NCBI GenBank assembly: GCA_026545225.1
Contig: CM048849.1
Coordinates: 50,704,336-50,768,335 of the forward strand
Direction: 5' to 3'
DNA: 64,000 bases
Origin: Cornus controversa
Lineage: Eukaryota; Streptophyta; Magnoliopsida; Cornales; Cornaceae
Shown: positions 11,170-22,700 of the stretch, one piece after another
Numbering within the stretch: position 1 is the stretch's first letter
How the letters are laid out: each line of letters starts with the position of its first letter
Position numbers and translations under genes: made by a program
Notes under the pieces: model-generated
What the model was told of the DNA's origin: nothing
Seen by the model: only the letters and a program-made list of their open reading frames with translations
Databases searched by the model: none

Positions 11170-13012
11170 TCTATACTATTATTAAAAGTACAAGATGTTA
11201 CAAATCATTCACTTATATACAAATTCTTCAACTAATACACTCCTATCTCTACTCTAACTCTCAACTCCTCTTAACATCACTTTTATAATAATTCTTCAAT
11301 ACACTCCTTTCTCCACTCTTAACACTCACAATTTTTTTTACGTTCATTTTTTTTTGTTACAATTTCACTTTTTTTTGTCAATCTTTAGCCAATAAAATTT
11401 GGTTGCTCTAAAAATTCCGAATTTCAGATACAAACCTAGTTTTATTATTTATTTATTATTATTAATTTTTTTTTACCTTCTTTATTTTTTTGTCACAGTA
11501 CACTCTTATCTCTCCTCTAACTCTTAACTCCTCTTAACATCACTTTTATAATAATTCTTCATCTAATACACACCTATCTCTAACTCTCACAATTTTTTTT
11601 ACGTTCATTTTTTTGTTCTTCTAGCATCTTGGAAATTGATCATTATCCTCTCTCTTTTGTAATTTTTGTGTTGTAACATCACTAAATTATTTTATAATAT
11701 ATTAACATTGTTACTAAAGCTAAGCTTGGTGGAAACAGATATATAGACCAAACATCCGAAAAAGCAAATCACGAGGGCCTCAATCGCAGCTGAACAGCAG
11801 ACGTAGACGAAGATCAGAATCAGTATCTGAGGGAGGTACTGTGTCATCTTCATAAATTTTCATTTTATGGGTGTAGCTTATTTCACATTTATTTACTGTA
11901 AATGTAATAATTGTAATATATAGTTTTTCCTCTTAAGGTTTTTAGAACAACCTTTGATTAGATCGTTAAATCTCATTTCACATTTATTTATTGTTTAGAT
12001 TAGGATTTAAACTTTTATGTTTTGAAGCGAGATAAATCATAACATAAGATTTATTGCACAGAGACATTATTTTCCTTAGTATCCTGGTGACAAAGTATAA
12101 TGTATTACATGTTACTTGTTCGGCTACATAGTTCAACACTCAATTGTTCCAAGGGGTGTTTTTTTTTTTAATCTTCCAAGAATCGCTGCGTGGATACCAT
12201 ATTTTTATTTGACAAGTGTAGAGCCTATCAAGACTTGGATAAAGGTGTGCCATGTGTGTGTATTGAAGGAGTGTGGTCGAGTGTGTGTTCAATCTAGGGG
12301 TTACCATTATCACCAAAAGATAACAGAAGTCCTTGATCATTTGTTAAAACAATATATTTAAAAATTTTAATAATAAAATTTGGTTGCTCTAAAAATTTCG
12401 AATTTCATATACAAACTTCGTTTTAAGATTAGTTTGTTATTTTATCATTTATTTTATTTAATTTTTTATTTTTCTCTCGACGATAATGGTGTTAAAAAAC
12501 AACTAATGAACTACCATGAGAAAAATAAATTTACCAATAGACACTTTGATTAAATAAAAATACAAAAACAATGCGGTATATATCATAACCTTAGTAATCA
12601 ATATCAGTCACTAATGAAAAACAATTTAGAGAAAGGAATTGAAAATTTTGAACTATTGAAATTGAACAATCAATTAAATCAGAAACCTTATTGACCAATT
12701 ATATATATGTATTTATATTTGTATATAAAACCCTAAGAAAATTAGACTGAGGATGTATAGAAAAAAGAAAAGGGGTGCACCAAAGGAAAAGAAAAAGAAA
12801 AAGAGAGATTCATATCTTTATTGGAGGGAGAGAGAATTGCTGAAATTGAAACCAAAAGGGATAAAGAGGAGAATAAAACAATAAGTTTTTAACTAAATTC
12901 TTTTTTCTTTCTTTGGTACTTAACTAAATATGAGATAAGGAGTTTGCTATATTTATTTTTTATTAATATATGTGTATATAAACTGATAAATCATAATTGT
13001 TATAAAATTTAC

Positions 13013-13062
<50 letters not shown>

Positions 13063-13231
13063 GTTATAAATTTTTGTTAGATTTTGTTATCAGTAAAGAA
13101 TGCAATATTATTTGTACAAGGATTTAAAATAAGACGTTAAACTCAATGCAAGATTTTTTTTGTATAAGAATTTCAATTAAGATTATAAATTCCTCTTATG
13201 TCCACGTGCATCGCACGTGCTCTTCAACTAG
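11170..13231 (+). mobile_element. Non-autonomous Helitron
   Basis: The element begins TCTATACTATTATTAAAAG (from 11170), a 5' terminus typical of plant Helitrons, preceded by A. It ends CTAG (13228-13231), followed by T, as expected for insertion into an AT dinucleotide without target duplication. Eight bases before CTAG is a perfect 7-bp stem, CACGTGC (13203-13209) and GCACGTG (13213-13219), with loop ATC: the usual 3' hairpin. No Rep/helicase frame is visible, so the copy is non-autonomous. Inside are an imperfect tandem duplication (about 11219-11360 and 11495-11620), a repeated 50-bp segment (about 11391-11440 and 12371-12423) and a (TA)n tract near 13015-13058. The 12116-12361 frame inside has no recognised domain and could be captured sequence. 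Confidence 0.8.
13015..13058. repeat. (TA)n microsatellite inside the Helitron
   Basis: An uninterrupted TA run of about 40 bases lies near the 3' end of the Helitron. Confidence 0.9.
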
Positions 13232-13976
13232 TTAAAATAAATGGACGTTATGCAAATGAAATGATTTTTGTTTTTCAGCACCTCAACCTGTCAAGATCAC
13301 TAAATTTATATATTTTTTCTAGCATTTCAATTAGTCAAAATCACCAAATTTATAGCAGATGCCTGGCAACCTGTTATTAGCTTTCAGAAATTCCTTTTCT
13401 GTCCACAGTAAGAAGTAGATAAACTTCCTATATTAGGCATTGCAATTTTTTGTTGAAAACACAGAAAACTACTACTGTAGTGCAGCAATCATGTAACTCA
13501 TACCATGAATGCAGTCATAAAACCAAATGGAACAAAAAAAAAATTATCATAAACAGTACTTCTCTAAGAAACAGCCCACTAATATTGAAGCAATAATCAA
13601 ACTTTTTCACGTAACGTTGATTTTTTATTGACAAATGGATGTTTGGCAGCCATGAAAAAGTAGTAAAGAGAATAAATTGAAAATTCGATATTGAATGTTT
13701 CATGAGGGACCAAAGAGAGAAATAAGCGAAGAACCATCACATATCGCATTGAGACAGAGGTGGGCACTATTTCATTAATAGAGATGGCCATTTTGATATT
13801 GCATATATGTATTTCTACGTATATACATACAAAATGATGATATAATTATTGAATTCAATGCAAATACACCACTAACATGTAGACCTCGAGACAAGTTCAC
13901 CCATATATATATATATTCCAGAAATTAGTGTTGGGGTTTCGAATAAACTCAGGAGTAAAAATACTATAGAGGAATG

Positions 13977-14044
<68 letters not shown>

Positions 14045-14965
14045 TACAAATAGAGAGTGAGTGAGTCGTACCTCAGAGAGCTATGCTGGTGCTGAAAGTT
14101 TGGGATCGAGAGCCAAGAGGGATTTCACAAATAACACCTCTCGAGGTGTTATTTCAAATCCACAGTTTTGGGTCCTCAAATCCATGAGCAGATTTGCCTG
14201 GATTTAAAAACCATAAGCCAAAACAAACATCCAAACGAGTTCCATGGATTTGGGCCCAAGATTTCAAAACCATCTAATCCAAATCCTTAAATCCAAATGT
14301 ACCCTTGGTTTATTACAAAACCAATGAAAAGAGTTCAACACTCTAAACCAATGTGCAAAGGCCTGAAGTTGCAGCATCAATCATTTATGATTCTACTTCC
14401 TCTTACATCAACATGTTAAAATAAAAAGCTTCCTGAGTTTCCACTGCAACAGCTCCTTGACTGTGTCATGCTGTAGGAAAACAAGCCTGATAGTTGCCAA
14501 GGATTGAAACTTCAGCAGCTCTAGATCAACTTAAGGCCTGTTGATGTAGAAGCCTAAAATTCTTTCCTTCGCGGTCATGTTGCTCTCATGATATATTTAT
14601 AACCTTCATTTCTAAAGAAGTGGTCTGTTAGTCAACTAAGATGAATCTCTATACCAATTAATATGTGTAACATTCATGATCAGAAAGCTTTTGAGACAAA
14701 AAAATAGGTTAAAGGGAAAAATAAAAGGACAAAAGAGTTCGGAAAATATGACAGGATATGAAAGAGAGGAAACATCCCTAGCAAGCACAAGGTTTACAAC
14801 CAAAGTTCTCAAAAATAAAAACCACACTTTTTCTTGTTGTATGATATTTCATTTCCTAGGTGTTATTTTGCTTCCATGCATGTATAAATAAAAATCAGAT
14901 ACAAGTTGGAGCAATTATAGTACTTTTTTCATCTCAAAAATGTCGGAGTCCTTTTAGGGGGCAAG
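13232..14965. other. Intergenic DNA with microsatellite and small palindrome
   Basis: No gene is supported. The stretch holds an (AT)n-(AG)n compound microsatellite at about 13978-14042 and a perfect inverted repeat at 14130-14153. A segment at about 14150-14300 is rich in GGATTTG/CAAATCC motifs in both orientations and resembles a MITE remnant. A similar motif set recurs near 24590-24790. Confidence 0.5.
13978..14042. repeat. (AT)n(AG)n compound microsatellite
   Basis: About 34 bases of AT repeats run directly into about 30 bases of AG repeats. Confidence 0.95.
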
Positions 14966-17900
14966 TGTAATACCCCGTAATTTGAGGATATTTAAATTGG
15001 GTTTTTTTTTTAATTATTTAAATTGTTTTTTTTTTGTGGTGTCTTAAATGCTTTGGTTAATTTGGTCAATGCCTATTCTTTTGTTTAATGTGGATGGTTG
15101 ATTTGTTGCTACATATTAATTGATTTTAAATGGTTGTGAAATATTTGTTTTAAATGTAGATCTTTTCTTTTAAATAAATATGTGGGTTTTTGGGCTGCAT
15201 TTTCTTTTTTTTCCTTTTAAAAATTTTTCAGGTTGGGCTAGACTATTGGGTTGGGCTATATATATTTATATATAGGTGGGCTAAATATATTTATATTTAT
15301 TAATTTTAGTTATTTAGCAATTATTTTGGTTTTTCTAGAAAAGGAAAATAATAGAATAAAGAGAAAATAAAAATTAGGATTCAGTAGTTCCTACGCACAG
15401 GGTTTCTACGCACAGACAGGGAGAGAACGGTAGACGCCATAAAAAGGGAGAGAATGTAATTTTTCTCAAGATCATAAGGCAAGTTCAATCTCTTCACTTC
15501 CCCTTTGAACTTGTAAACATAGATTTTTATTCTGTTAATTGATGTGTATATATATACACATGAATTTTCTGTATGAATAAGGATGAGAGTTGTGGATGAT
15601 GGCTTGTGTACATGTATAAGTCAATGTATTACATACTGTAAAGGGATTTGTGGATAGTTATATACGGGTAGATATATATATATATATACGCATATTGTTA
15701 TATATATATATATATATAAGCATGCAAATTCGTACATGCATTTAATTCGATTTTTGAACAATTTTGTTCCGATTAATGTGTTGCTCATGCTCTTGTTAAT
15801 AAACCTTGAACTCTGGAACGAAGATCGTTGAGAAACTAGAGAGAATTTAAAACTTTAAATGAAGAACCCTAGAACTTGAAAAATTAGGAGTTTTTTATTT
15901 GGGCTATGATTGATGGGGCTTTTCGTACCAATAAGTAGCTTAGATCGAGAGGGGAAGTTTAGCGTCAAAATAGAGGCAAATGGAGGCCAGGAGTGGCCAG
16001 AAGAGCAGCCAGAACCCGAATGTGCGCGCAAAACAGTGCGTTGTGGCTAGGGAAGAAGATGACCCAGCAACGGCGCGATGCACACTTGCCGCTGGCGAGT
16101 GCGACAACCTCTGGTGGCTAGCGGAGACCGAAAAAGGGACAGTTCGGTCCCACTTACCTAGCCCACCCACTGTGCCCAGTTTAGGCCCAGTCCGAAATAT
16201 TTAAATATTTATTTTAATTTTTAAATTATTTTTAAATTTAAAAAAATAGAAAAAATATTTTAAATTACTTTTAAATTCCAGAAAATTTTCGAAAATTCAA
16301 ATTTATCTTTTTTGGACAGAAAATACTTGGGACTTTAATTTCAGGATGAAATAAGTTCCCCTAGTTGTAGATTTAGCACAAAAAGTGTACTTTAAAGTTG
16401 AATTTTTTATTATATTTTAAATTACCGAAAAAATTCAGAAAATTCCCAAAAATTTTAATAAGACTCTTAAAGACAGTTTATGCACGGAAACCTAGGCTAG
16501 AGTTAGGTTTAGATATATTTGATGTTTAAATTGAAATGTAGGTTTTTGTGGGGTTTTTCTTTTTAATTAATTATTGTTTTTTTTAATTATTTTTTTGCTA
16601 TTATAAATGTACTTGATTAATTGTATGATGTTTAAATCAGTATGGGAGTATGTTAAACTCGTTTTCTTTCATGGTATGTTGTGTTATTTTATTTTGTTTA
16701 ATTAATTCATGTGGCGATAGGATTTTTGTGATATTATTTAGCATGCTTTTAATTATGTTAGATTATTTATTTAAATGTTAATATAGGGGGCATGTAAGGA
16801 TTGCAAGGCATGTTAGGATTGCCTAATACCTAATAAGGTATCTATACATTATATTTTGCGGTATGTCAAGATTGTCAGACATGTCAGGATTGCCTAATAC
16901 CTAATAAGGTATCTATACATTATATTTTGCATCATGTCAGGATTGCCTAATACCTAATAAGGTATCTATACATTATACTTTGCGACATGTCAGGATCGCC
17001 AGACATATCAGGATTGCATATTACCTAATAAGATATCTATACATTATATTTTGCGGCATGTCAAGATTGCCTAACACCTAAAAAGGTATCTGTACATTAT
17101 ATTTGGGGCATGTCAGGATTGCCTAATATCTAATAAGAAAATTACTCAATATGTATTCGGGCATGTTAGGATTGCCTCTTGTGTAAACTTAAAACTAGTC
17201 TGCACTTGCATTGTGATAACAGATGAGTTAGTGTAGTGTGTGGGGCTGCTCTATTCTTAGGTCACAGGGTTAATTGTGGATATGTTTATGAGCTGGTGGG
17301 TTATATTTAATTGTATATAAACATAAGTTTGGTATTTTGTGGAAGGATTATTGGTGGAAGCAGGTTATGTTGCTTATTACCTAGTAAGGCATTTGTAAAA
17401 TATGGAGGAAGGCATGGTAAGATTGCCTAGAATCTAATTAGAAAACTTAGTGTGTTCAGACATGTTAAAATTGCCTATGGTTTGAACTTAGAAATTTGTT
17501 CTACCTTTATTGTGATAATGGATGGGTTGGTTCAGAAGATAGTTCTAATTATTTATGAGACAGGAGATTAAATGACTAAATGGTATAATTGTATCTATAT
17601 GTTTTTAATGTCCTCACATAGAGGGTATGTTTGCCAGTTCTCTGATTGAGTGGTAGTAGAGGGAACTTTCTCGTGGGTTTAATCCACTTTGTTGATATTT
17701 CAGGTTCCAGACAGTTTTCACCTAGAGGTTAGAGCATGGAGTTCATAGAGCGTGGCAATCATCTATTCCTTAACAAAATTCAGAGTAGAGACTTAGATTT
17801 TTTTCATAAAGTATTTACTTTTATGATTTTTGGTTAAGGGGTCCTTGAGTTATGGGACTTCCAAGTTGTATCGTTCAGACTCGCATTATGTTTATTTAAC

Positions 17901-18057
17901 ATTATTATTTTTTTCAGTTAGACTTTCCTTTCAGGTTTATAATTCTTTTTCTTTTGTTCTTATATTCTATGCTCGTTTGCTATCAGTTGTAAGTATCCCT
18001 TATGTTTTATGTGTGAAACTGGCCACCTCATGCGAGAAATTTGTAGGGGGTATTTCA
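14966..18057 (+). mobile_element. Solo-LTR-like element, 3.1 kb, copy 1
   Basis: The element starts TGTAATACCCCGTAATTTGAG (14966 on) and ends GGGGGTATTTCA (to 18057). These are TG...CA ends with an imperfect 11-bp terminal inverted repeat. The flanking pentamers GCAAG (14961-14965) and GTAAG (18058-18062) match at 4 of 5 bases, like an aged 5-bp target duplication. A related element lies inverted at 39418-42918 with the same termini and the same internal minisatellite. There is no gag or pol coding; the frames at 15940-16204 lie in a more G+C-rich segment without a known domain. Size, ends and lack of coding fit a solo LTR of a long-LTR gypsy-type retrotransposon. The lineage is not determined. 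Confidence 0.65.
16787..17180 (+). repeat. Minisatellite in the solo LTR, copy 1
   Basis: About six imperfect units combine CATGTCAGGATTGCCTAATA with ACCTAATAAGGTATCTATAC and a spacer TATATTTTGCGG. Unit length varies from about 53 to 71 bp. The inverted element at 39418-42918 has the same unit as a more regular array, so the minisatellite belongs to the family and is not a local accident. Confidence 0.85.
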
Positions 18058-19793
18058 GTAAGAAAATGATCCAAATCTACCCAAAAATGACCAACAAAAC
18101 CTACTAACTCCAAGAAGGCTAAAAACATAGTTTCTTCATTTTTCTACTTTAAATATCAATTCCCATAAATATTTTTCTAAAAACATTTTTTAAGAACATC
18201 ATCCCTTCGTTTTGATATTACATATTATTTTCTTATTTTTAAGTAGAAATTCATGAGATGACTAATAGATAAAGAAACTCTTCTCATATACCATCCCCCA
18301 CCCTCCCCCCCCCCCCCCCCCCCGGGAAGGAAATCAATTGCAATCTAAGAGTTTGTTCCCTATATTTTTAAAAACATGTTTTTTGTTGTTTTCTCTTTTC
18401 TTGAAACAAACTTGATACAGTTTTGGTTTTCCAAAACATGTTTTCATTGTTAAAACTTAAAATTTGTCCATTTTTAGTACACAACATCAAAAACCACGCA
18501 CTCTTCTATTTCTTAATATAGCCTTTCTTTTACTTCTTGCTTCAATTTTTGTTTGTGGACACAACTCTAAAACCTAATTTGGTAAAGATAGGGGAATGAT
18601 ATAAGGAAATTTAGTAACAATATTTAAGAATACTAGCAGTTCCAACGGCTAGATTGTATTGCAATATATATTGCTTTTGGGTAGATCTATAAGCTTGGGT
18701 TGGGCTTTGGGTTAATGCTATGGGCCTAGGCTTTGTTTCTATGGCCCAATGTCTGGGTATGTTTTGTTGTAATGCCCAATCTCTGGGTTTGTACATTTTA
18801 CATATATATACTCACATTTACCTTTCAAAAAGGTTTTTTCAAATACCAAGTCACTCTTATTAGAAAATTATTCTATTAGTACATTAAACTTCAAAAATCA
18901 TTTGTTTAAGTAGACCTAAAACATCTGTAGTGTCATGTGGCAACTCCCAAACTAATCTACAGGGCTATTGTGTAAACATTACAATCCCCAATGCTTTAGC
19001 TTCATTCATAATTTCTTTCACTGAAAACCCATTCTAATAAACATTGAGGTGTGACAATAGGTAGTGATGAAAAACCTCTATCCAAGCCCTACAACTTGAG
19101 AAGGGTTTTATCAAGAAATATTGAGTTGGTAACATTAGTTCCCCTGATTCTTTCCCCAATATTTAACTACCAAGAAGTGCATGAGCACCATTAGAATTAT
19201 TTTTATGCATTTATTTATGTACACTCATTGCCAGTCCTGTCAGGTCACTATTACATCATCAATAAATCCAGACACCAAATACAAAAAAATAAAAATAAAA
19301 GGTATTTATTATAAGTCTTATGGAAATGCCAAACTAACAAATGCAGATTAATGGCACAACACCAATTGCTGCAACCTGAAATCAGTAATTTCAGTTTTAC
19401 CCTGACCTTCAATGTCACAGATAAAACATATAACATTTTTATAATAACTTCAGTAATGGTCAAAAAAAGATTGGCACATTGTGTGATAGATGACTTCTTA
19501 TGAACTGAGACATCAAAAAGGTCACGATAGAGTTAATGCAGACAAAATGATATAATTCTGTTAACTGGATGTAGATGTGAGTACAGTGGAAGAGATGAAA
19601 CAAGGATGCTGTGCATATAAAAAGAATTGAATTTGAAAATAATAAGAACAAATAAGAACCTGAAATCTGATGTGGAATGTTAAAGGTAAGAATTGTTCAG
19701 CATCTCAGGGGAATTCGCCTCAAGCATCTAGAATGAGACACGGGTTTGTCCCATGTCATTATTATCTCTGATAAGTAACAGAAACCTTCTCAT
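18058..19793. other. Intergenic DNA downstream of the NB-ARC gene
   Basis: No gene is supported. The stretch includes a run of 19 C at 18305-18323 and small minus-strand frames at 19251-19651 that show no known domain. The 3' untranslated region of the NB-ARC-LRR gene probably lies in the last few hundred bases before 19794. Confidence 0.45.
18305..18323. repeat. Poly-C homopolymer (19 C)
   Basis: Nineteen consecutive C follow CCCT in otherwise A+T-rich DNA. Confidence 0.9.
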
Positions 19794-22700
19794 TCACACC
19801 ACTGGGAAGTTTCTGCAATTTGGGCATTCATTGACAATAGGATCTTTTAGAGATGGAAATTTGCCCTCAACCTTCTTCAATTTCAGCAGTTTTTGCAGAT
19901 GCAGAGTGTGCAGCACTGGCACTGTATAGTCTGCTGATGAGCTGTGTTCAAACACAGTCTCCAATTTATCACAAGATTTGATTTGGAGAGTCTCAAGGTT
20001 CATTGGTGGCTGGGATGCAGAGAAAACATTTACAAGCATAAAGCAACTCTCAAGAATCAAAGTTTTAAGGTTTTTGTAGCACTCGGGTTGCGTTATGCCA
20101 CTGTATATTCTCTTCAAATCAGTAACATTGGAAATCCATAAAATCTGTATACTTTCAGCCAGATTGATATATTCTTCCAACTTCTGCAATTTTGGACACT
20201 GCCAGACCTTTAGAGTTTGTAGAGATGGCAACGTGCACCCAATGCTCTTCAAGTGTGGTAGTTCCCACAAATGCAGTACGTCTAATTTTAGCAATCCAGG
20301 GTGGTCCTGTGGCATTTGGTCAACCACGGTTTCCAATTTATCACAAAATTTAATATGGAGAACTTTGAGGTTCTCTGGCAATTGGGATGAAGAGAAAACA
20401 GTTGAAAGCTTTGGACAACAATCTAGATACAGACACTTCAGGTTTTGAAAGAGCTTGCATTGCAGGCTTCCACTGTATATGTTCTTTAAATTAACAGCAT
20501 TTGAAACACCTAGAATATCCAAAATTTTCCCCACTTCTGCAGTATGTTCAATCTCTTCTGCGTGAAAAACACTCACCATTTTTCTGCATCTCTCAATCCA
20601 ACAGCCTTTCATTACTTTGAGGTTGGAGGCTCCTAAATCAGATAGCCATCTTTCAGACATATTATCTATTAAAAGTACATAGTCAGCATGACTGAGAACA
20701 TCCTCAATACCCTTGGGAAAACGATCAAATCCACAAATCTCCAATGATCTTCCTTCTTTCCAATGAACAAATTCCCTAGTCTGTAAGTGGATATCCCTGA
20801 AGATAAGTTCATTTCTGTAAAAGTATCTGTCCTGATTTTTATTTTGCCCATCGACTGGATGAACACAGAAATGAAATTGCTTGAAGCTTGTTTCCCACAA
20901 GGAGGAATTTTTCTCCAAAAGCTGAAGAAATTGAGTACTACTTACAGGTATGAGAGATCTGTCATTGTTTGCGAGTGTTTCAACTGGCAAACTGGAGATG
21001 CTCCACTGATACCGATTTGGCTCTTCTAGTGGGGCCCTTACATTTTCACCCTCAGCTATTTGAATATTGCTCATGTTTGGCAGATCAAGGTGAGCAAGAC
21101 GAGTCAATTTCGAGATCCCATAGGGAAGTTCTTTTACAGTAGCCCCCAACAGATCAAGAATCTCCAGATGCCGAAATTCTTTTAAGTGAAAGCAATCTGT
21201 AAGCATGAGAGATTGGAGGTTGCAAAAATTGTTAAATGATGGTAGAGAATCAACTGCTGTTCCAGAAAGATCTAGAACCTCAAGCTTTGTAAGCGCTTCC
21301 AAATGTGGCACCATTTTTAAGTCTGGGCAACCTCTCAGAGAAAGCTGACGAAGGTTTTTGAGGTTTTCCATGGATGGTAACTGTTCAAGCTGGGTTTCCG
21401 AGAGGTCAAGTATCTGAAGGTTGTACATTTGCTCCAAGAAATTAGCTCCAGCTTCTTTCAAAGAGTGGATACCACATAAGTTTAGCTCCTCAAGTTTTGA
21501 AAGAGCATCAATCTGTGGAAGTACCTTCACATTAGTGCATTTTTTGAGTAAGAGGTGACGAAGGTTGCTACAATTTGAAAGGGATGGCAGGTCTTTAATC
21601 TTTGTTCCAGAAAGGTCAAGTTTCTGAAGGCAAGACATCTGCTCAAAGGATTTATATTCTATTGCTGTCAAAGCACTACATCCTGAAAGATTAAGCTGAC
21701 GAAGGTTACAAAGATTGACAATGGATGGTAATGCTTCTATCCTGGTTTTTGAAAGGTTAAGGATTCGAAGGGACCTCAGATGTTCAAAGAATTTGTCTTT
21801 GATTTTTTCCAGACTATGAGTACCTTCAAGATCAAGTATCTCGAGGTCTTTATTAAGTGCTTCAGGGATAGATAGGCTTTTTAGCTGAGTGCATCGTCTT
21901 AAAAAGAGACGACGAAGATTGCTAATGTTGGAAGGGAGAAGTTTAATGGAAGTTTCTGATAAATCAAGGATTTTAAGATCAGCATTATTTCCTAATGATT
22001 GCTCATGGAATTCATTGAACTTTTCAGCACCTGAAAGATCAAGATTTTGTAGACTGCTAAGTGACTGAATGCTGGGTAGTCTATCTAAGACTTTACAGCC
22101 ACTTACTGAGAAATGAGTGAGATCTCCATGATTGGGAAGTTTCGGTAAGCTTTTAAGCTTGGTTTGGGAAAGATTAAGGATTTTAAGTTCCTTGTTTTGA
22201 CCAAAGGTTTTGTCTTTGATACTTATCAAGGAGGTAGCACCAGAAAGATCAAGCACCACAAGTTTATTAAGTTTTCTGAGACTTTCCAGTGTTACTAAGC
22301 AAGAACATCCTCTAAGGATGAGCCAACATAGTTCACTAAGGTCATAAAGAGATGAAGGTAACTTGTCAATCTGGACTGCAGACATATTGAGGCTCCGAAG
22401 GTGGGGCATATGCTTAAAAAGATCATCGGGAAAATCATCTGGGATTTTTTTCAAGGAGGTAGCACCAGATATCTCGAGAACAGTTAAACTTTTAAGTTCT
22501 AGGTTTTGGTCAATTTTCTCCAAAAATTCACAGCCTCTGAGCACAAGCACAAGAAGCTTATCCATTTGATACAAGGGACGTGGTAGTGACTTCAGAGTTG
22601 GGTTAAAAATGGCAAGAACTTGGAGATCCTTCTTGGAATCAAAGAAAATGTCTGGGACTTCCCTGCCAAGACGGTTTCCATCAAGCAGTAATGTCAAGAG

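Noticed and set aside
16787..17180. CRISPR-like array of repeats and spacers
   Set aside because: Units are imperfect, variable minisatellite repeats without unique spacers, in a plant LTR-like element.
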